64,000 nucleotides of DNA from Flavonifractor sp. An82 (GCF_002159265.1 NZ_NFHG01000003.1:124001-188000); one strand, 5' to 3'; positions 35,904-44,449 are shown, counted from the stretch's first letter. The notes: a model not told the origin generated them from the sequence alone. Program-made: numbers and translations.

Positions 35904-36321
35904 GAAGCCCACCACCCATTATGCAGTCTTGTGCCCTCAATATACCAAAAAAATTTGCTGAGATACAATGAAGCGGCAAAGCTACCGAGGCATTCCTGCT
36001 TGAATTATCATTTGATACACTGTTGACAAAGAGTACGGGGCTGACCGCACGGCCAGCCCCGTCACTTATTTGGGCAAATATTCCTCTCGCACTCGATAGC
36101 GGCTGACGCCGAAGCTGCTGCTCCGCTGGATAACCTCGTCCGGGAGCATGGCCAGGTATTTCCGGCCGAACTTGGTGTCCCCAAAGTAACAGTCGAAGTT
36201 CATGACAGGGAGCACCACCCAGTCACTGTCCTCCGGCCGGTTGGCGATGTAGTAGGCCACCAGGGTGCGGAGCACCTGGGGCGGCACCGTTTCCGGGCAG
36301 GCCCGGTCGAGCCGCTCCGCC
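35769..36321 (-). repeat. Long inverted repeat, right copy (~553 bp)
   Basis: Reverse complement of 17307-17858. It holds the start and promoter of the intact sigma-54 activator, the hairpin terminator, and the last ~85 codons copied from the 288-residue gene. Its outer edge (36312-36321) falls inside a chimeric reading frame, so this copy is the acquired one on that side. Confidence 0.9.
35939..35968 (-). promoter_or_regulatory. Promoter of the sigma-54 activator gene
   Basis: Minus strand TTGTAT (35968-35963), 18-bp spacer, TATATT (35944-35939), about 35 nt before the ATG. The region is within the inverted repeat, so the truncated copy at 17.7 kb has nearly the same promoter. Confidence 0.5.
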
Positions 36322-37055
36322 GCCAGCATGTCGGCACTCACCATCACCACATCGGTGAGATGTCCAAAGTAGTGGCGGCGCATCTGCCTGCGCTCCTCTT
36401 TGGCGTCGAAGAAGGAGAGCTGGAGCTCCTCGTTCCGGGCGATATGGGGGTTGCGCAGGAGGGTGCACACATCCCCGTGCGCGTAGGCGGCACCAGGGGC
36501 GTAGAAGGAGCCGGATGGGAAGCGGTCCAGCATGGCCGCCAGATAGTAGTTCTTCTGCCGCTTGGTGTCCGGAATCCGGTCCTCTACCAGAAAAGCCAGA
36601 AAGTCCAGCAGGTCGCCGGACAGGTATCGGTTGTCCCCCGCTACAATGAGCCGTCCCAGGGCGTAGTTCTTCAGGATCTGCTTTGCCTTCCCGTCCAGCA
36701 CATCCCGGGTCTGGTTGCCGGTCCGGTATGTCTGGTCGTAAATCTGGATCAGGGACTTGATCTCCTTCTCCTCGTCGTTGGTCAGGGACAGGTGGTAGTC
36801 CTCCAGCTTGTGCCGGATGTCGTGGCACTTCATGTTGATCAGCTCGATGGTGTCCTTCCGCTCGGCCAGCTGCTTGCTGTCCTCCTTCCACAGCATGCGC
36901 ACCATCTCCATCTCCTTGGTCAGCTTGGCCCGCCGATTGAGCTCAAACAGCATGGTCAGGCACAGCAGGCAGCAAATGATGGCGTACAAGCTCTTCGCAA
37001 TAACAGCACTCTCAGGGCGATCTGCGCCGCTTTTCACCAGTCGTGTAATGCCCAC
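36066..37055 (-). pseudogene. Chimeric ORF: AgrC-like kinase piece, unknown middle, duplicated C-terminus
   Basis: One 329-codon frame built from three sources. Residues about 20-120 are a sensor-kinase fragment: a last membrane span (YAIICCLLCLTMLFEL), a coiled linker and the phospho-acceptor box INMKCHDIRHKLEDY typical of AgrC-type kinases. Residues about 130-240 (KNYALGRLIVAGDNRYLSGD ... HYFGHLTDVVMVSAD) are from an unrelated gene I do not recognise. From about 244 on it is identical or nearly so to the C-terminus of the 288-residue protein at 16.7-17.6 kb. No kinase ATP-binding domain remains. Probably a recombination scar rather than a working gene. Confidence 0.75.
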
Positions 37056-37506
37056 GCAGACGCACCATTACCGCGCTGAGCAGGCCCGCCCGCATGTGGA
37101 ACTCACCCTTCTCATAGTCGAAGTCAAAGGCGCCGATCTTCCGGGCAAAAAGCATATAGACGGCCACGCAGAACGGCACATAGGACAGGAGCGCCCCCAG
37201 GATGTATCCCCAGGAGTTGACAACCACAGTCACACCCCGGTCAATCTGCCGGAGGGCCTTCGCCGCCTCCATGCCGGACATCAGCGGCATCTCAATGTCC
37301 ATGAAGATCAGGTCGTAGTTGGACTTGTAGGCGTTGATGAACTTGAGGGCGCTGGAAAAGTGCGCGACCTGGAACTGGAGATGGTTCTGTGTGGCATATC
37401 GTGTCAGGCATTGCTCCAGTATTTTTGCATCCCGGTCGTTGTCCTCAATGACGCAATATTGAGCATCCCTTTCACCCACCTCGTGTATGATTTCCGGAAA
37501 AGACAC
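37012..37506 (-). pseudogene. Response-regulator receiver fragment fused to a kinase membrane segment
   Basis: The first ~85 residues are a receiver domain (YCVIEDNDRDAKILEQCL ... YDLIFMDIEMPLMSGMEAAKAL, with the acidic pair and phospho-Asp) of the AgrA/LytTR type. At VNSWGYILGALLSYVPFCVAV it switches to a membrane segment from the sensor kinase. The LytTR DNA-binding domain and the kinase N-terminus were lost in a deletion that fused the two genes. The frame overlaps the start of the next ORF out of phase. Confidence 0.7.
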
Positions 37507-37624
37507 TGTCTGATGCTTTTGATTTCATTATAGTAACATACCCATCTGCATAGGGCAATGAATTATTTTTAGTACCGGAAAGGAGAGCGAAGTCTCTCTA
37601 AAATTGCGCCGCATAGAATCAATA

Positions 37625-37660
37625 GAGCCCGGGGCTGACCGTTTGGGTCAGCCCCGGCTC
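37625..37660 (-). terminator. Hairpin terminator-like structure
   Basis: GAGCC(C)GGGGCTGACC pairs with GGTCAGCCCCGGCTC around GTTTG, with one bulged base. It resembles the hairpins at 17566 and 36030 and sits beyond the DUF6076 pseudogene. Confidence 0.55.
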
Positions 37661-37668
37661 CCTGCTTC

Positions 37669-38657
37669 TCACGACTGCTTCAGCCACGCCTGGAACTCCG
37701 CCAGGGTCAGTTCCCCTTGCTCACAGGCGTCCTTCTTCTTCCGAGCCTTAGCGCTCCACTCGTAGAACACAGCCGGGTCGATCCGCTTTGCCTTGATCCA
37801 GGCAAAGCGTTTTTGTACTCTCTGCGGTAAATCTTGAAGATCTCGTCCTAGCTCTTGTTTTTGTTCCACGGGGCAATGGCGCCGATCTCCTTGCAGGTGC
37901 GGCCTTTGCTGTCCCGGGTCACCTCACAGTACTCGGCGTTCGTCCGCCCAGTGAGGGCGAACCAATGGCCGCAGTTCTTACACACCCGCATTTTGATCTC
38001 CCGCTTGACGCATTCCCGCACGCTGAAGTCAATGAGGTCGTAGATGCTCCTAGGGTGCAGAACCTCCACAAAGCCATGGCCCTCCACCCGCTCAAAATCC
38101 ATGAGCTGGGGGTGGAAGCGGAACACCTTCAGCGGGTCCCGCTCCTCCCGGGCGTAGTAGTCCTCCAGCTTTTTCTCCAAAGAGTCCTTGCGTCCGTCCA
38201 TGTCCAGCGCCTTCTGGATCAAACCCAGCACCTGATTCTGTATGGTGTGGATGCTGCTGGGGATGTGGATGATCTCCTTGTGGGGCAGCAGATCAAGGAT
38301 ATTCTCGTAGTTCTTCATCCGGGCTTCCTTGAGCCGCGCCCGCCAGTCAAGGCGGAGCAGCCGGAAGTAGATATGGAGCTCTGCCAGTTTGTTCAACAGT
38401 GGAAAGAGCTGTCGGGCACATTTCTCCTCCCTGGTACGGTACAGTTCCATCAATAGTTTGTCAAACTGTTTGATCTGGCCGTCATAGGCCCAGATGTCCA
38501 GATACAGCAGCCGCAGCAAGATCAGGAGAAGAGATTCGATGATCGGGCCGGTGAAGGTGCTGTCAGACCTTCCGGCATCCAAGAGCCTCCTTTTACCGGC
38601 CTGTGTACCATCACAGCTTCTTCCTGCTTGTGGCAGCGCCCTGTTAAAATAGCGCAC
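37669..38657 (-). pseudogene. DUF6076-family gene, broken by a nonsense codon and a 1-nt deletion
   Basis: The 269-codon upstream frame and the 66-codon downstream frame are one gene. It carries a zinc-finger-like block MRVCKNCGHWFALTGRTNAEYC and the family C-terminus FAWIKAKRIDPAVFYEW ... LAEFQAWLKQS. After WNKNKS there is TAG at 37848-37850 where Tyr is expected, and about 35 nt later an A is missing from the run in TACAAAAACGC, shifting the frame. Both lesions would have to be undone to restore it. The N-terminus past about 38560 also looks foreign. An older, more decayed copy of the 3' part lies at 25329-25529. Confidence 0.75.
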
Positions 38658-38661
38658 TGAC

Positions 38662-40419
38662 CTACCGTAGCTTGAATACCGGCCCTCTGGGTGGAAAGGG
38701 CAAACGATTGCCCCAGGGGATCAGATAGGCGTGCTCCCTTCCGTGGAGCTGGAGCCGGTCACAGGCCCCGTCTGTGATAATCAGCAGGGGCGCGTCTTTG
38801 GGAAAGGCGGGGTCATGTTCCAGTAGGTCGATGCCCGGCTGGAGTTTGGTGCCGCCCCGGCCCCGCACCTGTACCGCCCCGGCGATGTCCTCCGGGTGCA
38901 GTACCCCCTGGTCATACGGGGCGGCGTCACAGAACACCACCCGCACATGGTGGACATCCCTGGCCTGGCTGTAGCTGGCGATGGAACCCAGGGCGGCGGC
39001 CAGCAGCTGCCGGTCCATGGAGCCGGAGGTGTCCAGCACCACGCCGAAGATCCGCTGATGCTCCACATCTGGCTCCGTTCTCCAGGCGGGGCGGGGAATG
39101 TCCGGGGTGGCGCTCTGCCTCCGGCTGAGGCGGGCATAACTCCGGTGCTTCTCCATAGGCGCGAACTGCTCATCGAACCACCTAGCCAGCTCCACATCCC
39201 AAGGGATGGGCGGTCGGCTGACGGCGCGGATCTCCTCAACCAGACCGGCGGGCAGGAAGCCGCGTCCCTGTCTGGTGTGGTACTCCAGGCCTTGATAGAT
39301 GGCGGAGCGGTAATACTCGTCCACCTCGCTGCCCTCCAAGGTGTCCCACCACGCCTCGTCCCCGTAGAGCAGGTCTTTGGGATCTCGCCCGGTGTAGAAG
39401 CGGACATCCTGACAGACCTGATCATAGACGCCCTCCACTGACATTCCCCGGAAGGCTGGATCGTGAAGGGCGAAGTCGGGCATAGCGCCCACGTTCATCT
39501 CCAGCAGCCAGTCGTTGACCACAAAATCACAGGCCACATTCCACAGAACGGGGTCACGATCCTGGCAACGCACATCGTGGCGGAGCGCGGCGTGGAGGAA
39601 CTCGTGGGCCAGGATGAATTTCCACCCCTCCAGATGCAGGCGGCAATCCGGGTTAAGATAGAGCTCCCGGAGCTGACAGTTCACCGCCGCCACAGAGATC
39701 CCCATACGACGTACCGTGTCCCGATCATCCACAATGGTGAAGGAGGACGCCAGAGCCCCCAGGAGTGGGTAGCTGGACAGGAACCAATCCCGGGCCTGGA
39801 GGTAATCCGGCCTCCAACGGCCCATCCCCTCTCCCAGCCGGCTGGAGCTTCTCAGTGCGTCCTGGATGGCATTCTGGAGAGACTGGGCAAAGAGCTTCTG
39901 GAAGGAAGTCCTATGGGGCAGCTCCCCTGTCCACACCATGTCCGGGCGGCCGTGGGTCGTGGTACTGAAACCGCACTCTGCCAGCAGCTCCGGATGCTCT
40001 TTCAGGTAGCTGTATGCCTGTTCTTCGCTCCTGGCCGGGAAGGGCGGCGTCCGCTGGAACTCCGGCGGAAGGGTGCCGGTGTGGCTGCTCCGAAGGAAGT
40101 CGGTGACAAGCAGATCACAAGCTGTCAGCCAGGCGGGGTCATCCATCCGCTCCCGCCGGAAGTGATCCATCCCCAGGTGGAGCAGGCAGTGGGTGAGCAC
40201 GTACTCCCACTCCCCCACCGTACCCGAGCGGGCAGAGTTCAGGACAAGCTCCCCCTGGCTGGTCACACAGGCCCAGTCATCCCGCGCCATCTGTCCCGGT
40301 TTTCCAAGCTGCGGGTAGACACTCCAGGCCAGATCTCTCAGCATCCCACTCCGTATCTTCTCCCAGGCGGTCTCGTATGCCGGGCGTTCCGGCTGCTTCC
40401 TATTTTGCTTTTCAGCCAT
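38662..40419 (-). CDS. VWA-domain metallopeptidase-like protein (DUF2201)
   Basis: 585 residues. A zinc-peptidase-like region with HEFLHAALRH (about 268-277) is preceded and followed by a partly repeated helical domain (WEYVLTHCLLHLGMDHFRRE near residue 70 resembles it). The C-terminal ~140 residues are a von Willebrand A domain with an intact MIDAS start, DTSGS (about 458), and IITDGACD. Proteins of this kind always pair with a MoxR-type AAA+ ATPase, as here, where the ATPase gene ends 3 bp upstream. No lesion in this gene, but its partner has lost its P-loop, so the pair may no longer function. Confidence 0.85.
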   Translation of the reverse strand: MAEKQNRKQPERPAYETAWEKIRSGMLRDLAWSVYPQLGKPGQMARDDWACVTSQGELVLNSARSGTVGEWEYVLTHCLLHLGMDHFRRERMDDPAWLTACDLLVTDFLRSSHTGTLPPEFQRTPPFPARSEEQAYSYLKEHPELLAECGFSTTTHGRPDMVWTGELPHRTSFQKLFAQSLQNAIQDALRSSSRLGEGMGRWRPDYLQARDWFLSSYPLLGALASSFTIVDDRDTVRRMGISVAAVNCQLRELYLNPDCRLHLEGWKFILAHEFLHAALRHDVRCQDRDPVLWNVACDFVVNDWLLEMNVGAMPDFALHDPAFRGMSVEGVYDQVCQDVRFYTGRDPKDLLYGDEAWWDTLEGSEVDEYYRSAIYQGLEYHTRQGRGFLPAGLVEEIRAVSRPPIPWDVELARWFDEQFAPMEKHRSYARLSRRQSATPDIPRPAWRTEPDVEHQRIFGVVLDTSGSMDRQLLAAALGSIASYSQARDVHHVRVVFCDAAPYDQGVLHPEDIAGAVQVRGRGGTKLQPGIDLLEHDPAFPKDAPLLIITDGACDRLQLHGREHAYLIPWGNRLPFPPRGPVFKLR

Positions 40420-40422
40420 GGC

Positions 40423-41367
40423 TCACCCCTGCCTCTTAGCCAAAGCGGGCAGCTCCCGCACCACCTCCGCCAGGAACCATGCGGGCAGGGTTTCCTCCCC
40501 CTCCGGCGTCACCGCCATCTGGGCGATCTCCAGGCTGATGTTGGACAGCTCCAGCAGCAGCTCCTTGGCCCGGGCAGCCAGCTGCCGGGCCTCCCCGCTC
40601 AACTGCCCGCGGTTACGGGGCAGTTCCTTCAACAGCTGCGCCCGGAGGCTCTGGGCCAGGAAGTAGAGGATATCCCGCTCCTCCGGCTTATCCGGCCAGC
40701 CCTGCTCCCCACCGAGAATCTTACTGAGCGAATACTGGCCTCTCACCTGACGGACGTAGGCGCAGAACTGGGCGGCGTGGGCCGCCGTTAGGCAGCCGTT
40801 GGACAGGATGGACAGCTCCCGGTCTGTGAGCTGCTCCCCATAGCTGTAGATGGCGTCGCTGAGCATGTGCCAGCTCCGGGGCGTGGAGAAGGGCTCCTCC
40901 GTCTTGGGCGCCGGGCTCCAGAGCTGATCCGGCCGGGCGCAGATGTAGTCGTAGATCCAGGGGTGGATGCCATTCTGGGCCGCCCACTCCAGCCAGAGAC
41001 GGACATCCGCCCGCAGCTCCACATGGAACATGCGGTTGAGCAGGGCGGAGGACATGGGCCGGGTGATGGCGTTGTCCTGGGCCCGATTGCCCGCTCCCAC
41101 CACGATGGAGCCCTCGGGGAGATGGTACTCCCCCACCCGGCGCTCCAGGATCAGGGAGTAGAAGGCCTTCTGCACCTCCTGAGAGCAGGCGTTGAGCTCG
41201 TCCAGGAACAGGCAGTAGGGCTCATCCCTGGCGATCATCCTGGGCGGGCAGAACACGCTCCGTCCGTCTGCGATCTGGGGCACGCCGATGATATCCTCTG
41301 GAGCCAACTGGCTGCCCAGCATGGACACACAGGGCAATCCCACTTGCTCTGCAAACTGTTCCACGAT
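40423..41367 (-). pseudogene. MoxR-type AAA+ ATPase, Walker A removed
   Basis: From the junction inward it reads IVEQFAEQVGLPCVSMLGSQ, LAPEDIIGVP, Walker B CLFLDELNACSQEVQKAF, and the sensor region VVGAGNRAQDNAITRPMSSALLNR. In intact relatives the P-loop 'PGIGKS' comes immediately before IVEQFA; here the sequence changes to unrelated DNA at 41365-41367. With no nucleotide-binding loop and no native start it should be inactive. It precedes the VWA gene by 3 bp, the canonical partnership. Confidence 0.78.
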
Positions 41368-41970
41368 AAGGACAAAGAGAGGGAGCGCCGATATAACAAG
41401 CACTACATCCGCTTTGCCTGCGGCAGCTATGAACTGGTCATGTATGACAAGACATATCAGATCACCGAAGAGGGCCTGGAGTTAAGCTATGAAAAGCTGC
41501 CAAAGGGTATTTTGCGCTACGAACTGCGTATGGAGCGAAACTTGATTCATAAATTTGAAAATAAGCTGCAAACGGACGTGAATGTAGAGCTTCTCAACTG
41601 CTTTATTGATAACGCAGGTATTTTACTCTGCGATGCATTCTTGGATCACTTCCCACCGGCCTGTTATATCAGAGAACCGGAACTGATGAAGCGCATCTGG
41701 CATGGCCCTTATCAAGATTATGTACGCTATGAAATGCAGTCGCTTGTCAAAAATATTGTAAAATATGGTTCTGTTGACAAGGCACTTGCAAAAACAAAAT
41801 GGGATAAAGACGAACAGAAGGTCTATTTGAAACGCTTTGAAGATTGTGGCTTCAGCCCCATTCCTTTGCGCAAAAACTTTTCGGCGTGGGTAATGCCAAA
41901 CCCATCCTTAATTTTGCGCAAGCTATATTTGGAGAAGCCCGTAAATGTCGAGTATATCCGAAGTAAATAG
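41365..41970 (+). pseudogene. 3' part of a replication-initiation-like gene
   Basis: The plus-strand frame from the junction reads RRYNKHYIRFACGSYELVMYDKTYQ, then ILRYELRMERNLIHKFENKL and a long C-terminal helical region ending YIRSK. 'YDKTYQ...LRYE' is the pattern of plasmid/phage rolling-circle replication proteins, where it forms part of the catalytic domain; the match is suggestive only. The 5' half is missing, cut exactly where the MoxR gene is cut. Codon use is AT-richer than the neighbours, pointing to a different origin. Confidence 0.55.
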
Positions 41971-42010
41971 AGCAAGGGTACAGAACAAGAAGGCTGTTGT
42001 TTTAAGGAGA

Positions 42011-42051
42011 AAACCCCACAACGGCTTTGATTTGCAGCCGTTGTGGGGTTT
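42011..42051 (+). terminator. Strong terminator after the replication-like fragment
   Basis: AAACCCCACAACGGCT (42011-42026) pairs perfectly with AGCCGTTGTGGGGTTT (42036-42051), a 16-bp stem with a 9-nt loop. It is the last feature before the element end. Confidence 0.75.
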
Positions 42052-42080
42052 ACTGTATGCGCTATGAAATACTCCAGATA

Positions 42081-42109
42081 AACCGTTCTATTTTGTATTG
42101 TCTATATGT
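42081..42109. other. Recombination site at the spoIIID 5' junction (attL-like)
   Basis: The core ACATA (minus strand, 42109-42105) interrupts spoIIID after the His codon of STVH. Inside the element, 14 nt away, is AACCGTTCTA (42081-42090), the inverted mate of TAGAACGGTT at 7249-7258. Joined in a circle the two flank the core symmetrically. Confidence 0.75.
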
Positions 42110-42219
42110 ACGGTGGATTTGCTGATGCCGAACTGCCGGGCGGCGGCACGCACCGTGGCACGGTTCTCTATGATGTAAAGCGCCAGCCGGCAGGCGCGTT
42201 CCTCGATATTCCCTTTCAA
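42106..42219 (-). CDS. spoIIID: spoIIID 5' part (codons 1-38)
   Basis: A TTG start at 42219 with GGGGAG 9 nt upstream opens KGNIEERACRLALYIIENRA, then TVRAAARQFGISKSTVH: the N-terminal helix and helix-turn-helix of SpoIIID, cut at the end of the recognition helix. In the present arrangement translation would continue for only IDNTK before a stop at 42088-42090, giving a 43-residue stub. Removing the element restores HKDLSERL and the rest at 7229-7095. The gene is divergent from the Crp/Fnr gene across 190 bp. Convincing sigma-E promoter elements were not identified in that gap. Confidence 0.88.
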
Positions 42220-42410
42220 ACAGCAACACTCCCCGCATTGATTCTCACGGGGGATGTATATGCGCCCAAGGGCCCGGATATGTGGTGGGAACCCCTGAGG
42301 CAAAATAGTTCGAAGGAGAACTTTCCTGAAATTAACCTGGGATAATGTAGAAACCAGGGAAAATATGATAAAATAAACCACCAATATTCCGCAGGGAGGG
42401 GGGATGGGAA

Positions 42411-43013
42411 ATGAGTTTGGAAAAGCTCTACCAAGACCTGTTCGGTCTGTCGGATGAGCGGCTCATCCGGCGGCTCACGGAATTGGGAGAGGTGCGGCAC
42501 GTGAAAAAGGGACACCTGCTGTACCGGGAGGGGGAAGTGCCCTCCAAGCTGACCTTTCTGCTTCAGGGCCTGCTGCGGGGGTACTTCCTGGACGCCGGCG
42601 GCAGGGACATCAGTGATTGCTTCGCGTTCAAGCCCGGGGCGCCGGCCACCGCCTGCATTGCCCTGGGGGAACCGGCCACCATCAGCATCGAGGCCCTGGA
42701 GGACAGCCAGGTGCTGGAGCTGCCCATGGGGCCGGTGCTGGAGCTGCTGGAGGAATATCCCCAGCTCTACCGTCTGTACACCGCCTTTCTGCTGGAGGCA
42801 CTCAAGTGCCACTGGGAGGTCAAGGCGGCCATGTATCAGTACACCGCCATGGAGCGCTACCAGTGGTTTCTCCGGTCCTATCCCGGTCTGTGCCACCAGG
42901 TCAGCGGCAAGCATATCGCTTCCTTCCTGGGCATGACCCAGGTGACCCTCAGCCGTCTGCGCCGGGCCATGCGGGAGGCGGGCCAGCTTCAGGCCGCAGA
43001 AGGCGAATCATAG
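42411..43013 (+). CDS. Crp/Fnr-family transcriptional regulator
   Basis: 200 residues. N-terminal cyclic-nucleotide-binding-like beta barrel (about 10-120, with VKKGHLLYREGEVPSKLTFLLQGLLRGYF) and a C-terminal helix-turn-helix (HIASFLGMTQVTLSRLRRAM). No cysteine cluster of the FNR type, so an oxygen-sensing [4Fe-4S] role is unlikely. GGAGGGGGG precedes the ATG. It ends 46 bp before the convergent MATE gene, with a shared hairpin. Effector and targets unknown. Confidence 0.88.
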   Translation: MSLEKLYQDLFGLSDERLIRRLTELGEVRHVKKGHLLYREGEVPSKLTFLLQGLLRGYFLDAGGRDISDCFAFKPGAPATACIALGEPATISIEALEDSQVLELPMGPVLELLEEYPQLYRLYTAFLLEALKCHWEVKAAMYQYTAMERYQWFLRSYPGLCHQVSGKHIASFLGMTQVTLSRLRRAMREAGQLQAAEGES

Positions 43014-43016
43014 GAG

Positions 43017-43053
43017 AAAAAGGACGTGCTGCTTTTTGCAGCACGTCCTTTTT
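43017..43053. terminator. Bidirectional terminator between the Crp/Fnr and MATE genes
   Basis: A 16-bp perfect stem (43017-43032 with 43038-43053), A-run on the left and T-run on the right, so it works in both directions. Confidence 0.9.
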
Positions 43054-43058
43054 GTAGG

Positions 43059-44444
43059 TTATGCGGGTTTTCCCTCCAGCTCTTTCTGACGGCGCTTCAG
43101 GATGCGGGGGAAGCGCCACAGGAACATGAGCCCGGTGGTGAGGGCGGCCAGCACGTCGGCCACCGGCTCGGCCAGGAAGACCGCCATCACCTGATGGCCG
43201 GGGATCAGCCGGGGCAGGATGAGGATCAGGGGGAGCAGCAGGATGATCTTCCGCAGCAGGGCCAGGAAGAGGGAGATCTTGGCCTGACCCAGAGCCACGA
43301 AGGTCTGCTGGCAGGAGGTCTGGACACCCAGCATGAACATGCCTGCCACATAGATCCGCAGGGCCCACACCGCCAGATCTACCAGCTCCGGTTTGTCGTT
43401 GAAGAGGAGCACGAAGGCATGGGGGAAGAGCTCCAGGGCCAGGCAGGCGGTGCAACTGAAGGAGAAGGCGCTGATGAACAGCAGCTTGTAGGCCTTGCGT
43501 ACCCGGTCCAGCTTCCCGGCGCCGTAGTTGAAGCCGATGATGGGCTGGGCGCCCTGAGCAATGCCCTGGAGCAGCAGGAAGAAGATCTGCAGCACACTGG
43601 AGCAGATGGTCATGGCACCCACGGCGGGGTCGCCGCCGTAGGCCTTCAGGGAGGCGTTGAAGGCCACGTTCACCAGGCTCTCGGTGGCGTTCATGATGAA
43701 GGGGGAGACGCCCAGTGCCACCACCGGGGCCAGCACCCTGGGATTGATGCGGAAGTAGCGCCGCTGGAGGCGCAGCTTGGTGCGCTTGCCGGTAAGGAAC
43801 CGGAGGACCCACACCGCCGACACCGCCTGGGCGGTGATGGTGGCCAGGGCGGCGCCCTTGACGCCCATGTGCAGGCCAAAGATGAAGATGGGGTCCAGCA
43901 CGATGTTGGTCACTGCGCCGATGAGCACCGTGGCCATGGAGATGGTGGAGAAGCCCTGGGCGGTAATGAAGAAGTTGAGCCCCAGGGAGATCTCCACAAA
44001 GATGGTGCCCACCAGGTAGATGGTCAGGTAGTCACTGGCAAAGCCGATGGTGTTCTCCGTGGCACCGAAGAGGAGGAGCATAGGCTCCTTGATGGCCAGG
44101 AAAATGCCGGTCACCAGCACCGACAGGGCGATGAGCAGGGCGGTACAGTTGCCCAGAATGGCGTTGGCCTGCTCCTCCTTGCCCTCCCCCATGCGCACCA
44201 CCGCACGGGAGCCGCCCCCCATGCCCACCAGGGCGGAGATGGCGGAGACAAACATCAGTACCGGGAAGCAGACCCCCAGACCGGTGAGGGCCAGATCGCC
44301 CACCCCCTCGATGCGGCCGATGTAGATGCGGTCCACAATGTTGTACAGAGCGTTGACCAGCTGAGCGGTCACCGACGGCAGGGCCAGCCGGAGCAGCAGC
44401 TTGCCTACCGGGTCCCGTCCCAGATCGTTTTCTCGTTTTGCCAC
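43059..44444 (-). CDS. MATE-family exporter
   Basis: 461 residues, 12 spans with the two-fold MATE repeat: LALPSVTAQLVNALYNIVDRIYIG in the first half and VVALGVSPFIMNATESLVN in the second. The GTG at 44444 is chosen because GAGG lies about 10 nt upstream and family members start just before 'GRDPVGKLLLRLALP'; the frame is open for 86 more codons inside the HD gene. It begins 6 bp after the HD gene stop, so the two are co-transcribed. Confidence 0.92.
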   Translation of the reverse strand: MAKRENDLGRDPVGKLLLRLALPSVTAQLVNALYNIVDRIYIGRIEGVGDLALTGLGVCFPVLMFVSAISALVGMGGGSRAVVRMGEGKEEQANAILGNCTALLIALSVLVTGIFLAIKEPMLLLFGATENTIGFASDYLTIYLVGTIFVEISLGLNFFITAQGFSTISMATVLIGAVTNIVLDPIFIFGLHMGVKGAALATITAQAVSAVWVLRFLTGKRTKLRLQRRYFRINPRVLAPVVALGVSPFIMNATESLVNVAFNASLKAYGGDPAVGAMTICSSVLQIFFLLLQGIAQGAQPIIGFNYGAGKLDRVRKAYKLLFISAFSFSCTACLALELFPHAFVLLFNDKPELVDLAVWALRIYVAGMFMLGVQTSCQQTFVALGQAKISLFLALLRKIILLLPLILILPRLIPGHQVMAVFLAEPVADVLAALTTGLMFLWRFPRILKRRQKELEGKPA

Positions 44445-44449
44445 GATGA

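Larger units (their letters stand above)
7230..42105. mobile_element. Skin-like intervening element inside spoIIID (34,876 bp)
   Basis: Everything between the two halves of spoIIID. The ends are defined by the in-frame continuity of SpoIIID across a shared 5-bp core and by inverted TAGAACGGTT motifs 14-15 nt inside each end. The large serine recombinase lies flush against one end, as spoIVCA does in the Bacillus skin element. The interior is composite: a mobilization remnant, a tRNA-Thr scar, prophage fragments, an 18-kb cargo with a catabolic operon and c-di-GMP/chemotaxis-type signalling genes, and a cluster of broken genes. Its ends are intact and its recombinase is intact, so excision is plausible. 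Confidence 0.85.

Noticed and set aside
17307-36321. Inverted repeats as an on/off promoter switch
   Set aside because: Both copies carry the same promoter and start region and the intact activator keeps its own promoter in either orientation; no recombinase acts at these repeats. Only homologous inversion is plausible.
42220-42410. Sigma-E promoter upstream of spoIIID (CATAT...TATACATC)
   Set aside because: Spacing of about 16 bp and several mismatches; too weak to list, though a promoter must lie in this gap.
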